A stretch of 61,901 nucleotides of DNA from a virus, in IMG/VR virus record IMGVR_UViG_3300046171_000186, positions 1 through 61,901 of that record. One strand, given 5' to 3'. The notes under the pieces were generated by a model, which ran no database searches, was not told where the DNA came from, and worked only from the letters and a program-made list of their open reading frames with translations. The translations under genes and the position numbers were made by a program. This document shows, in pieces, positions 7,438 through 14,761 of the stretch (positions are counted from its first letter, which is position 1; every line of letters starts with the position of its first letter).

Positions 7438-7751
7438 CCTGTAGAGCGGATCGGTTGCGTTAAACCGAACGTGTCGTAGGTAGTACTTGGAATATCTTGC
7501 ATGATTCCGTGTGCGCTTCCGTTGACAAGTGCGGACGTGCCCTCTGGCTTCACAGTGGTTATCGCTGCAGACTGATTGACACCTAACTGCTGAGCGAAAG
7601 CCTTGTTGGTTTCAATGGCTGTTTTCTTTAGAGCCTGTAAAGTCTCAGGATCTTTCGCTAGTGTCGGGTGATCCATGATCCCGTCAGAGAAACTCCGGTC
7701 AGTTGCTCTCTCAGCGTTGAGCTTCCAATCTTGTTTACAGTCTCTAACCAA
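7434..7751 (-). CDS. nrdJ: Ribonucleotide reductase class II, central fragment
   Basis: Open frame of 105 aa containing DWKLNAER, GIMDHPTLAKD and AAITTVKPEGTSALVNGSAHGI, the region just after the catalytic core in NrdJ. Within it the family pattern is broken. EQLTGVSLTG, expected between DWKLNAER and IMDHP, is encoded in another frame (7680-7715). After GSAHGI the expected residues (HARYSKYYLR) are in a different frame again. At least four shifts fall in or beside this fragment. Confidence 0.7.
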   Translation of the reverse strand: MVRDCKQDWKLNAERATDRSFSDGIMDHPTLAKDPETLQALKKTAIETNKAFAQQLGVNQSAAITTVKPEGTSALVNGSAHGIMQDIPSTTYDTFGLTQPIRSTG

Positions 7752-7900
7752 CCGAAGTTCATTAGGTTGCTTGGATGGTCCCCATCTTCGTAGCGATCCG
7801 CACCTTCTCCTTGAGAGAATCGAGATCGTCGTTAGGCCGCACCACCACTGAGGTCAGACAACAGAACTGTCGAGGTCTCAGGCTGATCTCTGCACATGGG

Positions 7901-8905
7901 TTAGTTCCCTAACTGCTCTCTGTTTTTACCCTTTAAAGTTCTGCGTTTCGGTGCCTTCTTCAGAGCGGCCCCACGGTTGTAAATTCCTCTTTCCCCTGAC
8001 CCAGAAGCGACCAAGGTAGTCCACTCCCTCCAAAATTCTTCGGGTTCTGGTCTGCGGTAGTAGATCGCTGAGTTGTTCGCTAGTGCCCTTTGCGGAGCAT
8101 CAATCCAGAACTCACCCAGCTTTGCAGTCGAGAGTTGCTTATCGTCGAGGTCACTCAGACTAATCAGAGCGGATCGACGGACACCTCCAACTACGATGCA
8201 CTCCGCTATCGCACAAACCATATCGTGGGCTTCCAGAGGAGTGATCTTCCTGCCCCGTGCTGCCTCGACAGTGTCTAAACAGAACTTGGTAGCTTTCATT
8301 AACGGTTGGGGACCACTGGCTCTGCCTCCGAACGTATTTAACGGGGCACCTTCCGGACGAATCTTTGAAACGTCTAATTTCACTTCTCGCCCATACCACG
8401 AGTTATTGAGTGCTTCGAGTAACCCTTTAGCCCACCCTTCTTTGGAGTCTTCAAAGACTACGGTATGGGCCGAATCGACACTCGGAGGATCTGCCCACAT
8501 GGCTGTTGGTGACAGGGAAACAGGAGGCAATTGATTGACTACTGCTTTCGAGACATCGTATCCTACGCCAGCACCATGCATTAACAAATACATGGCTTCA
8601 GCGAATGCTCCGATACTGTCGATGGGGAGGTAACTACAATTGTACGTTCCAATCGAATTCAATCGTGCAGGTTCCCCTGCTGTCCATGCTAATCTCATGG
8701 AGGGCATCACGTCCAGACGCATCATGGCCTGTCGAATCTCATCGATCTCATCATCAGACACTAGAGCAGTCGGGGTGACCTCCCGATAGTAATCGGCAAC
8801 ACGGTTAACCATTTCTTCTCCGGTCTCCCGTCTACCCAACTCTTTAACGTAACGCAGGTAGGTTCGGTAGGTCACTACCTCTGCGAGTTTGTTTGGAAAT
8901 TTCAT
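7901..8905 (-). CDS. nrdJ: Adenosylcobalamin-dependent (class II) ribonucleotide reductase, N-terminal fragment
   Basis: Reduces ribonucleotides to deoxyribonucleotides using B12, feeding phage DNA synthesis. This 334-aa frame holds PSMRLAWTAG, NCSYLPIDSIGAFAEAMYLLMHGAGVGYDVS, NTFGGRASGP and VVGGVRRSALISLSD, the substrate- and effector-binding parts. It stops at LGN because of an extra G near 7907-7909. One frame over, TNPCAEISLRPRQFCCLTS (about 7840-7905) carries the conserved NPCxE active-site motif. The full gene would run from 8905 to 6966, about 646 codons, normal for phage NrdJ. Start ATG 8905 has AAAGG upstream. The key motifs survive, but across several frames. Confidence 0.85.
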   Translation of the reverse strand: MKFPNKLAEVVTYRTYLRYVKELGRRETGEEMVNRVADYYREVTPTALVSDDEIDEIRQAMMRLDVMPSMRLAWTAGEPARLNSIGTYNCSYLPIDSIGAFAEAMYLLMHGAGVGYDVSKAVVNQLPPVSLSPTAMWADPPSVDSAHTVVFEDSKEGWAKGLLEALNNSWYGREVKLDVSKIRPEGAPLNTFGGRASGPQPLMKATKFCLDTVEAARGRKITPLEAHDMVCAIAECIVVGGVRRSALISLSDLDDKQLSTAKLGEFWIDAPQRALANNSAIYYRRPEPEEFWREWTTLVASGSGERGIYNRGAALKKAPKRRTLKGKNREQLGN

Positions 8906-8931
8906 TCAAAAAACCTTTCTTTATAGGATAC

Positions 8932-8972
8932 AAAAAAGCCTCGCCTTCATCTAAAGCGACAAAAGCGAGGCT
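8932..8972 (-). terminator. Rho-independent terminator of the early leftward operon
   Basis: Read leftward: GCGAGGCT pairs with AGCCTCGC (perfect 8-bp stem, 20-nt loop), followed by six U residues. It lies between the gene at 9001 and nrdJ, closing the 15465-to-9001 operon. Orientation is clear from the U-run. Confidence 0.8.
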
Positions 8973-9000
8973 AGTAGGATATCAGGAGATATCGAAAGTC

Positions 9001-9279
9001 TCAAGATGTTGTGACCTCTTCCTCATCATCTACTATGATCACACACGGGTAGTGTTTGACCTTCCCACCGTTAGCAAGAAACTGGTCTACTTGCTGCTGG
9101 AAGACAGACTCTCCACGAATCCGGTCTACCTCCTGATGGGGTAGGGTCTTGGTGAGTTGTTGGTCAATCACCCGGTTGCAGTTCCTGATGAGATCACATA
9201 CATCGACGAAGGTCAGGTCACAGGGTTCACCGTGCGGATTATCAAAATCAACTATTCTTTTAATACCTAAAGATTTCAT
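9001..9279 (-). CDS. Hypothetical protein, 92 aa
   Basis: Not recognised. A soluble protein with an acidic C-terminus (VDDEEEVTTS). Its ATG overlaps the stop of the 58-aa gene upstream (ATGA). It is the last gene before the terminator at 8932-8972. Confidence 0.65.
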   Translation of the reverse strand: MKSLGIKRIVDFDNPHGEPCDLTFVDVCDLIRNCNRVIDQQLTKTLPHQEVDRIRGESVFQQQVDQFLANGGKVKHYPCVIIVDDEEEVTTS

Positions 9280-9452
9280 TGAAATAATGCGTCCGGATAA
9301 TGGGGTGAAGAATTATCGAGGTCTTTGATATCAGCGTCGATAGTCTCGATCCATGTGTCAGGGGTGAAGGTGTGCGTGGTCAGAGCAGTTTGAAAGTTTT
9401 CCGTTGTCTCGATGATGGTCGAGTCCTTTGTACGTCTTACTTGATAAACCAT
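9276..9452 (-). CDS. Small hypothetical protein, 58 aa
   Basis: Short frame beginning MVYQVRRTKDSTIIETTE. It is supported by an AAAGG ribosome-binding site before ATG 9452 and a 4-nt ATGA overlap with the next gene at 9279. It overlaps the 3' end of the zinc-ribbon gene by 95 nt in another frame, so one of the two 3'/5' boundaries may be wrong. Function unknown. Confidence 0.6.
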   Translation of the reverse strand: MVYQVRRTKDSTIIETTENFQTALTTHTFTPDTWIETIDADIKDLDNSSPHYPDALFQ

Positions 9453-9840
9453 TTTGGGCCTTTAAAGATCTAAAGTAGTTGGTTGTCTGTTCTACCTTGT
9501 AGCATCCACAAGATTTGGAAGCACCCCGGAGAACGGACGTAAGTCGAAGCAGGGAAGTGTAGCCGCACGAGCATCTACACTTAGCGTAGCGATGGGTATT
9601 GATCACAGGGCCAAGGTCAAGGATCGTCCAGCGATTGTAGGTGGTACCGATCAACTTCAACAGTTCTCGGGATTTACCACACCCACAGGACTTGGACTTA
9701 CCTGCTTTAAGGTCATCGACCCTGACGTAGTTTTTTCTCATGCACACACAACGGGCGAGGACATACTGATGTTGTAGGTCACCGACCTCATGCGGTGCTT
9801 TTGACAAGACTTGCCAGTAGCCAAAGTATTTGTTAATCAT
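9358..9840 (-). CDS. Cys-rich zinc-ribbon DNA-binding protein
   Basis: Two tandem copies of the CGCG zinc-ribbon repeat common at the front of phage homing nucleases and related DNA-binding proteins. Each copy runs FGYWQVL or YNRWTIL, then CxC, then L..G.SKSCGC (SKSCGCGKS and SKSCGCYK). No HNH catalytic core follows: the last 40 residues are unlike the repeats and overlap the 58-aa gene in another frame. It may be a nuclease remnant or a stand-alone DNA-binding protein. I choose ATG 9840 because the upstream GTG (9864) lies inside a hairpin; neither has a good Shine-Dalgarno. Confidence 0.65.
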   Translation of the reverse strand: MINKYFGYWQVLSKAPHEVGDLQHQYVLARCVCMRKNYVRVDDLKAGKSKSCGCGKSRELLKLIGTTYNRWTILDLGPVINTHRYAKCRCSCGYTSLLRLTSVLRGASKSCGCYKVEQTTNYFRSLKAQNGLSSKTYKGLDHHRDNGKLSNCSDHAHLHP

Positions 9841-9861
9841 ACGGTCAAAAGAAAGTAATGA

Positions 9862-9882
9862 CACCCCGGTGGTATCGGGGTG
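9862..9882 (-). promoter_or_regulatory. Intercistronic hairpin
   Basis: CACCCCG/CGGGGTG, perfect 7 bp with a 7-nt loop (AUACCAC in the transcript), 11 bp after the stop of the 136-aa gene. It is one of a family of hairpins placed between a stop codon and the next gene. Confidence 0.5.
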
Positions 9883-9892
9883 CCGTGGTTAA

Positions 9893-10303
9893 TTAAACGA
9901 CAGGGGGAGAAGAATTTTTCAGAAGGTTGAACGTGATGGTCAACCAACCACCCTCTGCCCAATCGACATCTGCGGTCCACTCGTTATGCAGTGGCCTGAT
10001 CTCTCCACCTACGAAGGTAAGATCCAGATCCTCCTCTCTACCCTCGAACAACTCGAAGGCTTGTTCGCTAGTGATCTTCGTGTAGTACTCAGATTCAAGG
10101 TTCAGCACACTTTCGTCCGGAGAACCGCTTGCAAGTGCCTGATCTTTCCTAAACAAACCTGTGGTTCCATTTAATGCATTAAATTGTGTCGATGCTAGGG
10201 ACTCCTTAGTACGATGAACGATCATTGCCAGTTCGATAACCTGACAGTATTCAATCAGATTACGAAGACTAGCTACTGGCTGTTGTTTGTTTTTCTTTTC
10301 CAT
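9893..10303 (-). CDS. Hypothetical protein, 136 aa
   Basis: Not recognised. Starts MEKKNKQQPVASLRNL after a GAGGC ribosome-binding site. The C-terminal half is rich in acidic residues and beta-strand-like stretches (GGWLTITFNLL). No catalytic motif is seen. It stands between the DUF932 gene and the zinc-ribbon gene in the early operon. A short reading frame with a strong ribosome-binding site overlaps its start (10269-10358). Confidence 0.65.
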   Translation of the reverse strand: MEKKNKQQPVASLRNLIEYCQVIELAMIVHRTKESLASTQFNALNGTTGLFRKDQALASGSPDESVLNLESEYYTKITSEQAFELFEGREEDLDLTFVGGEIRPLHNEWTADVDWAEGGWLTITFNLLKNSSPPVV

Positions 10304-10421
10304 AAAGCCTCAAAAGGATGGAGGGCACCAACGATGACCAACGGAATTGCTGGTCCATCTTGACCTCCTACAGTCAGGTGCCCTGAGATGCCAACCGATG
10401 CTGGTAGGTTGACATCTTCGG

Positions 10422-10444
10422 ACACCCCGACAGTCTCGGGGTGT
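10422..10444 (-). promoter_or_regulatory. Intercistronic hairpin
   Basis: ACACCCCGA/TCGGGGTGT, perfect 9-bp stem with a 5-nt loop, 8 bp past the DUF932 stop codon. No U-run follows in the leftward transcript. Confidence 0.5.
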
Positions 10445-10451
10445 GTTAAGG

Positions 10452-11447
10452 TTATGCGGCTAACTCAAGAGCCAGATCGTAGGCACGTTGGGACATCTGT
10501 GAACCAAGGCCACAGACAGACTTCTCGAACCTTGATTGGTCGGACTTGGTTGGGCTGTCGTGGGTGACGTGGTGGGTCACCGCATTGAATGCATGGTACA
10601 AAGAACCGTGTACCTTGGACGGAGACAGCTTCTCTTCATCAGCGTGAGCTTGGAACAACCATTCCAGCTTGCGCTTGCCCTCTGCCATTTGCTTCTCGTA
10701 GGCTTCTTCGTCTTCGACGATAGCCTTCGGATCTCTGAAGGGTAGCTTTAACACGTTGCGGAAGTAGTTCTCCAGACCCAGAGCACTGACAGGCTTCCGG
10801 GCAAGCTTCTTGAGGTGTGACTCGGAGTCAGTGAAACCTTTCAAAGCTTCGGCTGTCACGGCACCGATAGTGTCCAACACCTCGTGGGCACCCCGACGAT
10901 GCTTGATGCGGAGGGTGTGGTTCTTACTCTCCCGGTTGATCAGGGGGAACATGTTCGTACAGGCCAACCGTGTAGAGAATGCCTTGATCTCGATAGCCGT
11001 GTTGCCATCGTGCCCGTGGCGTAGCATGATGTACGGTCGATGCTCGTCACCCTTGACTACGTTGATCGGCTTGACATTGTCGACGTTGGCGACGATGAAC
11101 ATGTTGCGCCCACCCCGGAAGATCCCGGCACAGTCGATGGAAGCACCAGCATCGAAGATCGGGCGGAAGAACTCCAGAGCCTCCCGGTTCTGGACCACTT
11201 GGTAGCGTTTGGATACCAGCCCAAGGTGTTGCCCGGTATCGTCACGAGTGACGACCCGGGAGTCGAAGACAGGTTTGCCTGTGGGGTCGAAGACCTCTAG
11301 CTTGGAGACTTCCCAATTCAGATTGGGATCTTCCAGCAGGTCGTCGATCTGGCACCCCGGCTTGATTGCTGCGAGGGTGTCGTCCTGCAAGGGACTATGT
11401 TTTGCGGTAGCGATGGAGTAGTCTGTTCCCATGATTGCTTCTGGCAT
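10452..11447 (-). CDS. DUF932 protein (phage/plasmid-like)
   Basis: Clear DUF932 member of 331 aa: FDSRVVTRDDTGQHLGLVSKRYQVVQN (DSR...LGxVS..Y.xVQN, near residues 60-88), FRGGRNMFIVANVD, and RLACTNMFPLI. The family is widespread in phages and plasmids. It is often encoded near replication or conjugation genes and has no settled biochemical role. The length is typical. It is the largest gene of the early operon. A palindrome at 11516-11533 lies upstream of the small membrane protein and this gene's leader. Confidence 0.85.
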   Translation of the reverse strand: MPEAIMGTDYSIATAKHSPLQDDTLAAIKPGCQIDDLLEDPNLNWEVSKLEVFDPTGKPVFDSRVVTRDDTGQHLGLVSKRYQVVQNREALEFFRPIFDAGASIDCAGIFRGGRNMFIVANVDNVKPINVVKGDEHRPYIMLRHGHDGNTAIEIKAFSTRLACTNMFPLINRESKNHTLRIKHRRGAHEVLDTIGAVTAEALKGFTDSESHLKKLARKPVSALGLENYFRNVLKLPFRDPKAIVEDEEAYEKQMAEGKRKLEWLFQAHADEEKLSPSKVHGSLYHAFNAVTHHVTHDSPTKSDQSRFEKSVCGLGSQMSQRAYDLALELAA

Positions 11448-11515
11448 GATATATCTCGATAAGGTTGTGGTGAGGGAAGCCAGTCAGTGACCGGACTTAT
11501 ACCCTCAAAAGTATC

Positions 11516-11533
11516 GACATCTCGTGAGATGTC
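11516..11533. promoter_or_regulatory. Palindrome with TTGACA, candidate operator/promoter
   Basis: GACATCTC-GT-GAGATGTC, 8-bp arms. Leftward, the DNA reads TTGACA through one arm, then GATACT after a 14-bp gap. A -35 box is present, but no -10 at proper spacing is evident. It lies between DUF932 and the 42-aa membrane protein, overlapping no coding frame. Confidence 0.4.
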
Positions 11534-11551
11534 AATCTAAAAAGTAGAGGG

Positions 11552-11680
11552 TCAAAACATCTTGAACACTTTAGTCCAGAAGGCTATTGCGTCAAGGATC
11601 AACGGGCAGAGTAGCAGGAAGCTGATCGAGGTCAGCAGGATGAACAGGGAGAACCGAAGGATCGAGTCGAGTACTAGCAT
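11552..11680 (-). CDS. Small hydrophobic membrane protein, 42 aa
   Basis: Short frame MLVLDSILRFSLFILLTSIS... with one long transmembrane helix (about residues 7-30) and a short charged end (WTKVFKMF). AGGG precedes the ATG at suitable distance. It fills an otherwise empty gap in the operon. The hydrophobic run supports coding, and the role is unknown. Confidence 0.5.
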   Translation of the reverse strand: MLVLDSILRFSLFILLTSISFLLLCPLILDAIAFWTKVFKMF

Positions 11681-11686
11681 AGAACC

Positions 11687-11908
11687 CTAAAAGATGAGGG
11701 TGGAGATATTACAGTCTTTGAAGACATCCCAAAGACGTTTCGCCTGTTTGTAGTTGAGCTTGATCCCGTGATCTTTGTAAACCTGTTGAAGTTCGTCAAC
11801 CTGTGGGGGTTGTTTGTTATTATAATTGTGGAAGTAGCCCTTCATATTCATGACCGATCTTTTTCTGCCTGACGAAGGGGGTCGCTTCTTTTCAAATTTA
11901 TGTCGCAT
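11687..11908 (-). CDS. Hypothetical basic protein, 73 aa
   Basis: Not recognised. Basic N-terminus (MRHKFEKKRPPSSGRKR), then a helical segment (QAKRLWDVFKDCNIS). A downstream ATG (MNMKGYF) is an alternative start. GGAG lies before ATG 11908. It could bind nucleic acid by its charge only. Confidence 0.5.
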   Translation of the reverse strand: MRHKFEKKRPPSSGRKRSVMNMKGYFHNYNNKQPPQVDELQQVYKDHGIKLNYKQAKRLWDVFKDCNISTLIF

Positions 11909-11917
11909 TGGATCTCC

Positions 11918-12703
11918 TTAGTTGTAGGTGAGGCGAGGAGCATTCGACGTGCTCCCCACTTGGTTGTTGAGGCTGATCTTGTCACCAGCCTGTTTGCCAG
12001 CAGAGAACCCGTTCATGCTGGAGGGACCACTGGCACGGTTTGATGTTATCTTCATGTCTCGCATGAAGTCTTGGATGGCAGCTTCCTGTTGTTGCCGGGC
12101 TGTTTGGACCGTCAAAGCAGTGATGTGCTCCCCGGTCGATGACTCCATGCCTTGCTGGTCCCGGGTAGTAGCGATCTCTTCCATCCGATCACGAAGCCGA
12201 ACAGCCGCACCGTAGCGGAAAGAGTTGCGGTACTTCGTCCAGTAGCCTCGTTCCTCGAACCCGGTAGAGTTCCACTTCTTTTGGTAGCGGAGGTCATTCT
12301 TGGCCTGTCGTTCGATGGCTTCGATCAGGTACTCGAGCATCGAGTGGGACACTTCCACCTGTGATGGTTTGCCTACGAAGACCATCCCGGTTTGCCGGGA
12401 GAACTTGGTGCGATACGGGGAATCGCTGATGTTTTCGTATTGCGTTTCAAAGTAGGACTCACACATGTTCAGCTTACTGATGCCGTAGGCCAACGCACCA
12501 TGCCAGTGGTTCAGCTTGGCAGCGTAGACTTTACGGAGTTCTGTGACTTTCTGGGAGTCGTCATCAGTGACGATGTCTGCCTCCAGTAGCCCGTGCTCGA
12601 GCATCAGTCGGGAAGCTTTCTCCGCTGCAGCGGCAGCTTCGGCTTCGTTGGGGTTGTTGCCAGCGAGGTTTAAGAGTTTGCGTACACGGTCTTTGACATT
12701 CAT
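11918..12703 (-). CDS. DUF2786-domain protein
   Basis: The N-terminus, VRKLLNLAGNNPNEAEAAAAAEKASRLM with LEHGL after it, is the DUF2786 signature (residues 6-45), found in many phage and bacterial proteins of unknown biochemical role. The remaining 200 residues are charged and helical and contain a conserved-looking WxxxLAYGISKLN segment. The ATG overlaps the stop of the upstream 113-aa gene (12700-12703). Confidence 0.8.
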   Translation of the reverse strand: MNVKDRVRKLLNLAGNNPNEAEAAAAAEKASRLMLEHGLLEADIVTDDDSQKVTELRKVYAAKLNHWHGALAYGISKLNMCESYFETQYENISDSPYRTKFSRQTGMVFVGKPSQVEVSHSMLEYLIEAIERQAKNDLRYQKKWNSTGFEERGYWTKYRNSFRYGAAVRLRDRMEEIATTRDQQGMESSTGEHITALTVQTARQQQEAAIQDFMRDMKITSNRASGPSSMNGFSAGKQAGDKISLNNQVGSTSNAPRLTYN

Positions 12704-13041
12704 TGTGCCTCTTGAGATTGGTAGGTTGCTTTGCGTTGGTAACGTCTCAGGTCTTCCCGGCTGATCTGCTTGTAGCCGAACTTCGTGCTGAGACGTTCAA
12801 GGATTGGTTTGGCGTTGTCACGAGTAGCTGCCCCGGCCCAATTGCCTTCGACAACTATCGTCTTGCTGTACTCGTCAAAGAAGACGGTGCCAGCAGAGTC
12901 ACCGTTCCAGTTCTTTCCACCGTTTAATCGGGGTAGATCTATGTAGATCCTGCCCCGGCCTTTGCCTTGTTTAGTCCAGACGTGACACCGTTCGACTCCG
13001 TCTGTCTCTTCAAGTTCAAAGGCTAGCTTGTCTAGGTTCAT
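12700..13041 (-). CDS. Hypothetical protein, 113 aa
   Basis: Not recognised. Compact alpha/beta composition (GRIYIDLPRLNG, GTVFFDEYSKTIVVEGNW). Linked by ATGA overlaps to genes on both sides (13038-13041 and 12700-12703), so it is translated as part of a coupled trio with a small membrane protein and the DUF2786 protein. Confidence 0.65.
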   Translation of the reverse strand: MNLDKLAFELEETDGVERCHVWTKQGKGRGRIYIDLPRLNGGKNWNGDSAGTVFFDEYSKTIVVEGNWAGAATRDNAKPILERLSTKFGYKQISREDLRRYQRKATYQSQEAQ

Positions 13042-13190
13042 CGGTCCTCATCTGTTGGGGTTACGTCAGGATAATGATCGAAACTCGGGAAGTCGTAGCT
13101 TCGGCTTTCGAGGGTATCGGCAAGCCACCAGAGGAATACCCCGGCACCCATACCCGTCAGGAAAATCAGGATCATTGGTATCAATTCCAT
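13038..13190 (-). CDS. Small membrane protein, 50 aa
   Basis: Frame MELIPMILIFLTGMGAGVFL... has one N-terminal transmembrane helix (residues 4-23, with GxxxG spacing) and an acidic tail. AGAGGC precedes the ATG, and its stop overlaps the next ATG (ATGA), which strongly supports coding although it is below usual length cut-offs. Confidence 0.65.
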   Translation of the reverse strand: MELIPMILIFLTGMGAGVFLWWLADTLESRSYDFPSFDHYPDVTPTDEDR

Positions 13191-13222
13191 TTGAGCCTCT
13201 AAAAAAGATGATAATGGAGAGC

Positions 13223-13240
13223 ATCCCCCCGGAGGGGGAT
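13223..13240 (-). promoter_or_regulatory. Intercistronic hairpin
   Basis: ATCCCCC/GGGGGAT, perfect 7 bp, 4-nt loop, just after the stop of the 67-aa gene and before the 50-aa membrane protein. Confidence 0.45.
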
Positions 13241-13247
13241 CGAGTGT

Positions 13248-13451
13248 TTACCAAGTACCACTCAGTAAACGAAGGTTGCGGTGGGCAAACTCGAGGTTAC
13301 CCATCATTCGACGTGTGTAGTCCACGTCGAAATCCTGCCCTGCTTCCCACCTCGCCTTCCGTTCGGTCAGGTGGGCCACAAGGTCTTGGGCCTGACGAAT
13401 TGCTTCGTCGAAGTCCTCCCGGTCAACCCGGGAGTCACGTTGTACTGACAT
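13248..13451 (-). CDS. Hypothetical protein, 67 aa
   Basis: Starts MSVQRDSRVDREDFDEAI after an ideal GGAGG site. The longer frame upstream of 13451 reads low-complexity Ser/Thr and is the shadow of the previous gene. The protein is a charged helical hairpin by composition; function unknown. Confidence 0.65.
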   Translation of the reverse strand: MSVQRDSRVDREDFDEAIRQAQDLVAHLTERKARWEAGQDFDVDYTRRMMGNLEFAHRNLRLLSGTW

Positions 13452-13461
13452 AATCCTCCTG

Positions 13462-13854
13462 TCAGGTGTTGTTGGGGTAGAAGTCGATGTCCGTGTCGGG
13501 GTTCTGCTGATCAAGCTGATCAGGGAACTCTTCACGATCATCGTAGGGGGGTTGGTTATCATCATCAGCGTAGGCAGATTCGATCTGCTCCCCACAGTGA
13601 CAACAGTAAAGGTCAGTGTCCTCGTAGTTAATCTCTACACCTACGAGTCTCCAATCGTCACCCATGTCCGCCCCATCAACATGTTCAGCTTCGGACTCAG
13701 CACAGTGGTGACAAAGAGCCTCACCGTCTGCTAGCACGGCATACTTGGGGTAACCTCCGGGCCAAGCATAGGGATTCTTGACGAGGTCTTGACGCAATTC
13801 GATGGGGGTCTGTAGGGTCAGACCGTGGGTGGTGCGGTGTGGTAGTGTGTGCAT
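13462..13854 (-). CDS. Cys/His-rich zinc-binding protein, 130 aa
   Basis: Two putative zinc half-sites, LCHHC (near residue 48) and YCCHCGEQIESAY (near 83), follow a conserved PYAWPGGYPKYAV motif. This arrangement recurs in small phage and plasmid proteins I recall from memory; no function is established. The C-terminus is acidic and disordered. Confidence 0.7.
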   Translation of the reverse strand: MHTLPHRTTHGLTLQTPIELRQDLVKNPYAWPGGYPKYAVLADGEALCHHCAESEAEHVDGADMGDDWRLVGVEINYEDTDLYCCHCGEQIESAYADDDNQPPYDDREEFPDQLDQQNPDTDIDFYPNNT

Positions 13855-13863
13855 GGTTCCTCT

Positions 13864-14058
13864 TTAAGATTGTTGGTTAAGAATGGCGAGGTCTTCCTCA
13901 GACCCCTCTACCCATGCATCGTCACCATCGACGTGTAGGGTGTAGTCGCAGGAGATGCCACCGATCTGGAGGTGATAATAATCACACCCTGTGCTGACGG
14001 TGCGGTCGCAGTATCGGTCTAAGAACTTGATGATCTTTTGGGTGGCTTCGATAGTCAT
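13864..14058 (-). CDS. Hypothetical protein, 64 aa
   Basis: Not recognised. Small acidic protein (MTIEATQKIIKFLDRY...). Its start is preceded by AGAGGC and lies close to the stop of the 75-aa gene (14068). Supported by operon context only. Confidence 0.6.
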   Translation of the reverse strand: MTIEATQKIIKFLDRYCDRTVSTGCDYYHLQIGGISCDYTLHVDGDDAWVEGSEEDLAILNQQS

Positions 14059-14067
14059 TGGTGCCTC

Positions 14068-14295
14068 TTAGTCTTGGTTACGTTGATCGTAAGAACGAAG
14101 AATGGTTTGCACTCTACGCTCTTCAATGGGGATAGTGGTGAACATGGAAGGACTGTAGTTGGTCTTGGGGTGGTAGCGTTCCAGTTCCCAAGAGCCATTG
14201 CCTGTATGGTATAATTTGATCTGCACCAAGGATTGGGCAGATGGTAACTCGATAGATGAGAAACTAGCTTTTCGCATGATGTCGAAGGTAGACAT
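14068..14295 (-). CDS. Hypothetical protein, 75 aa
   Basis: Chosen over the overlapping 83-aa frame because its ATG (14295) has GGAGGC at ideal distance and the residue composition is normal (MSTFDIMRKASFSSIELP). Function unknown. Confidence 0.6.
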   Translation of the reverse strand: MSTFDIMRKASFSSIELPSAQSLVQIKLYHTGNGSWELERYHPKTNYSPSMFTTIPIEERRVQTILRSYDQRNQD

Positions 14296-14320
14296 AGAGC
14301 CTCCAAAGAAGTAAGAGTGT

Positions 14321-14351
14321 TGCAGGGTCTGGGAAGTATTGAGACCCTGCA
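14321..14351 (-). promoter_or_regulatory. Intercistronic hairpin
   Basis: TGCAGGGTCT/AGACCCTGCA, perfect 10-bp stem. Its loop, CAAUACUUCCC in the transcript, shares AUACUUC with the hairpin at 14735-14755. It lies between the stop of the 116-aa gene and the next ribosome-binding site. Confidence 0.55.
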
Positions 14352-14357
14352 GGGTTG

Positions 14358-14708
14358 TCAGATCAAGTAAAGCTCACCATTGACGATGATGGCAATCGAC
14401 TCCTGACGCATTCGGTCACGCATGTTTTCAGCGTACTGAATCACGTCTTGGATGTGCCCCTCCAACCCATCACTGGTGCAGTAGGAGATGACTTGGGTCA
14501 CAGCTTCCTTAACCAGACCAGCCTCTTGGGATACCCAAGTGCCCACGCAATTGCTTGCTGTGGCACCGTTGAAGAGTCGGCCCATGAATTCGAGGCAATC
14601 GTCGACGATTGCAGAGTTGTCGACGTGCTGGTTTACTTCGGTGGTCGAAGGGACCAACACGGCAACGTGGCAGGATAAACGAATCAGGTTTTTCAGTGAC
14701 TTTGGCAT
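14358..14708 (-). CDS. Hypothetical protein, 116 aa
   Basis: Not recognised. Helical protein (MPKSLKNLIRLSCHVAVL...). ATG 14708 follows CTGGAGGC. No motif identified. Confidence 0.65.
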   Translation of the reverse strand: MPKSLKNLIRLSCHVAVLVPSTTEVNQHVDNSAIVDDCLEFMGRLFNGATASNCVGTWVSQEAGLVKEAVTQVISYCTSDGLEGHIQDVIQYAENMRDRMRQESIAIIVNGELYLI

Positions 14709-14734
14709 ATGCCTCCAGAAATAAGAGATTGAAA

Positions 14735-14755
14735 GACCCCGGAAGTATCGGGGTC
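14735..14755 (-). promoter_or_regulatory. Intercistronic hairpin
   Basis: GACCCCG/CGGGGTC, perfect 7 bp, 7-nt loop (AUACUUC in the transcript), just after the stop of the 131-aa gene. Confidence 0.5.
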
Positions 14756-14761
14756 AGTAAT

